64,000 nucleotides of DNA from an uncultured Alphaproteobacteria bacterium (GTDB taxonomy: Bacteria > Pseudomonadota > Alphaproteobacteria > GCA-2731375): the NCBI GenBank assembly GCA_951812805.1, contig CATOSZ010000003.1, positions 512,557-576,556 of the forward strand. The letters are read 5' to 3'. The first letter of the stretch is position 1. The number at the start of each line of letters is the position of its first letter. The translations under genes and the position numbers were made by a program. Below the pieces are notes generated by a model. That model did not search any database. It was given only the letters and a program-made list of their open reading frames with translations, and was not told the origin of the DNA. Below are positions 63,170 through 64,000 of this stretch, piece after piece.

Positions 63170-63581
63170 TATCGGCTGATTGGAGGAAACCGGTCTTCGC
63201 GCCCCGCGCGCGGAGGCCGGACCTCCCGCCCCTGCCCTCTTGTTCTCTCGTCAGGCCGGCGTTGCTTGCCGGTCGGTACCACGCTTGCGCACACGTGCCG
63301 CCTTGGCCGCGCGACGCGCGACGCGCGGCGCGGGCCTGGGCGTCGTCCGGGATCAAACGCAGGATCGCCGACTTGGCGATGAGGGAGAATTCCCCGTCCC
63401 GATCGACGAAGGGCAGGAACCTGCGCGAGGTGTCGAGCAGGTCGGAGATCCGCATGTCCGAGGGCACGAAGACGTAGCCCTGCAACGCCTCGCCGTCGGT
63501 GGTGCGCAACGCCACCGGCACCCGGTTGCGCGGCTGCCATTGCGGATCCTGCTGCATCGACGGACGACCCCCTCGCGACAT
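63072..63581 (-). CDS. Small protein of unknown function, C-terminal part doubtful
   Basis: The frame is 169 aa. The first 85 residues look genuine: NRVPVALRTTDGEALQGYVF, then FLPFVDRDGEFSLIAKSAIL, a short beta-rich domain resembling a small family of conserved proteins, so DUF6812-like is my guess. The last 80 residues are Arg/Gly-rich without structure and overlap the peroxiredoxin gene by 98 bp in the opposite direction. An alternative start is ATG 63557. Confidence 0.5.
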   Translation of the reverse strand: MSRGGRPSMQQDPQWQPRNRVPVALRTTDGEALQGYVFVPSDMRISDLLDTSRRFLPFVDRDGEFSLIAKSAILRLIPDDAQARAARRASRGQGGTCAQAWYRPASNAGLTREQEGRGGRSGLRARGAKTGFLQSADISRGRREPRPDVRPAPPCCTPWRPCRRRRSGS

Positions 63582-63632
63582 GGTCCGCCGATGTTGCGCC
63601 CGCGGGGTTGAAATCCCGTTAATCCAGCGCCG

Positions 63633-64000
63633 TTACCAGGGAATGGACGTGCCGTCGTAGTTGAAGAAACCGCCGTTGTCCGCCGGTCCGAGGCCGGCGA
63701 TGACCCGGCGAACTGCCGCCGCGCTCTCCTCCGGTGCGAGATCGGCCCCGGAACCGCCCATGTCCGTGCGGACCCAGCCCGGATGCACCACGACGTTGAT
63801 CATGCCCTCGCCTTCCGGCGCCAGCGCCAGACAGCGCATGGTCATGTTCACCGCCGCCTTCGAGGTGCGATAGATCAGCGCGTTCGGCTTCGTCTCGGTG
63901 AGCGAGCCCATGCGGCTGGAGACGGTGACGATCTTCTTGTCGTCGCCCTGCCTGACATGGTCGAAAAACGCCTCGGTCACCCGCATCGGGCCCAACACGT
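63633..64000 (-). CDS. SDR-family oxidoreductase (5' end outside the window)
   Basis: About 122 residues of the C-terminal half are seen. The catalytic Ser is in VTVSSRMGSL and YxxxK is in IYRTSKAAVNM; VVVHPGWVRTDMGGSGADL follows. The end GGFFNYDGTSIPW is of the C-factor/carbonyl reductase type. The N-terminal cofactor site is beyond base 64000. It is the last feature of the window. Confidence 0.85.
   Translation of the reverse strand, partial: VLGPMRVTEAFFDHVRQGDDKKIVTVSSRMGSLTETKPNALIYRTSKAAVNMTMRCLALAPEGEGMINVVVHPGWVRTDMGGSGADLAPEESAAAVRRVIAGLGPADNGGFFNYDGTSIPW

Noticed and set aside
1-64000. tRNA, rRNA or CRISPR arrays
   Set aside because: I looked for T-loop motifs, ribosomal signatures and regularly spaced repeats by eye and found none; a covariance search could still find a degenerate one.

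Overview
The window looks like a chromosomal segment of a GC-rich alphaproteobacterium, probably Rhodospirillales-like. The supporting signs are a class I lysyl-tRNA synthetase, DUF1194, Bcr/CflA and PotABCD-type systems, ectoine-type catabolism and high GC with GTG starts. Ectoine-type genes, phytanoyl-CoA dioxygenase, many LLM flavoproteins and heavy insertion-sequence load fit a marine or host-associated lifestyle; that is inference. I saw no rRNA, tRNA or CRISPR array.

Region 1-3.9 kb: the 3' part of a multi-PAS hybrid histidine kinase, an OmpR-type response regulator and a secreted DUF1194 protein. Region 4-31 kb is IS-riddled. It holds three copies of one IS66-type element whose transposases have identical translations, an ISAs1 element and an IS630-type element both nested inside the second IS66 copy, an IS21-type element and an IS1182-type element. 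These interrupt an acyl-CoA dehydrogenase, a TetR regulator, an adenylate cyclase (hit twice) and a secreted nuclease. For all but the cyclase N-terminus, the reading frame is restored exactly when the IS and one target duplication are removed, so the insertions look recent. Between them lie a GMC oxidoreductase, a linalool-dehydratase/isomerase-like gene under a perfect 28-bp-arm palindromic promoter, a protease-like protein without its catalytic triad, and a minus-strand operon (SDR, metallo-beta-lactamase-fold lactonase, aspartate dehydrogenase, Bcr/CflA efflux).

Region 31.8-38.7 kb is a PspA/IM30 envelope-stress operon: lipoprotein, double DUF350 protein, membrane-bound spermidine-synthase-like protein, DUF2170, PspA, a DUF2491-like protein and a TVGYGD ion channel. 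Its layout resembles the E. coli yjfIJKL neighbourhood. Region 38.7-46.8 kb pairs a creatinase-type M24 hydrolase (DoeA/EutD-like) and a PLP dehydratase (EutB-like) with a divergent PotABCD-type transporter and a second M24 protein. Both M24 proteins have lost all five metal ligands.

Region 46.9-61.5 kb carries a sugar aminotransferase, a mannose-1-phosphate guanylyltransferase and a long, tightly overlapping series of genes: TauD and PhyH dioxygenases, a family III CoA-transferase, an LLM flavoprotein, MFS, two SDRs, an acyl-CoA dehydrogenase, a PfkB kinase and a three-gene nitrile-hydratase/thiocyanate-hydrolase-like enzyme. The last has a VCTLCSC metal site and a His/Asp-rich tail.

The most striking item is at 62.7-63.2 kb: a peroxiredoxin gene with an in-frame TGA exactly at the peroxidatic cysteine codon, followed by a 7-bp stem-loop at bacterial SECIS distance. 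It is probably a selenoprotein. The window ends in a partial SDR.
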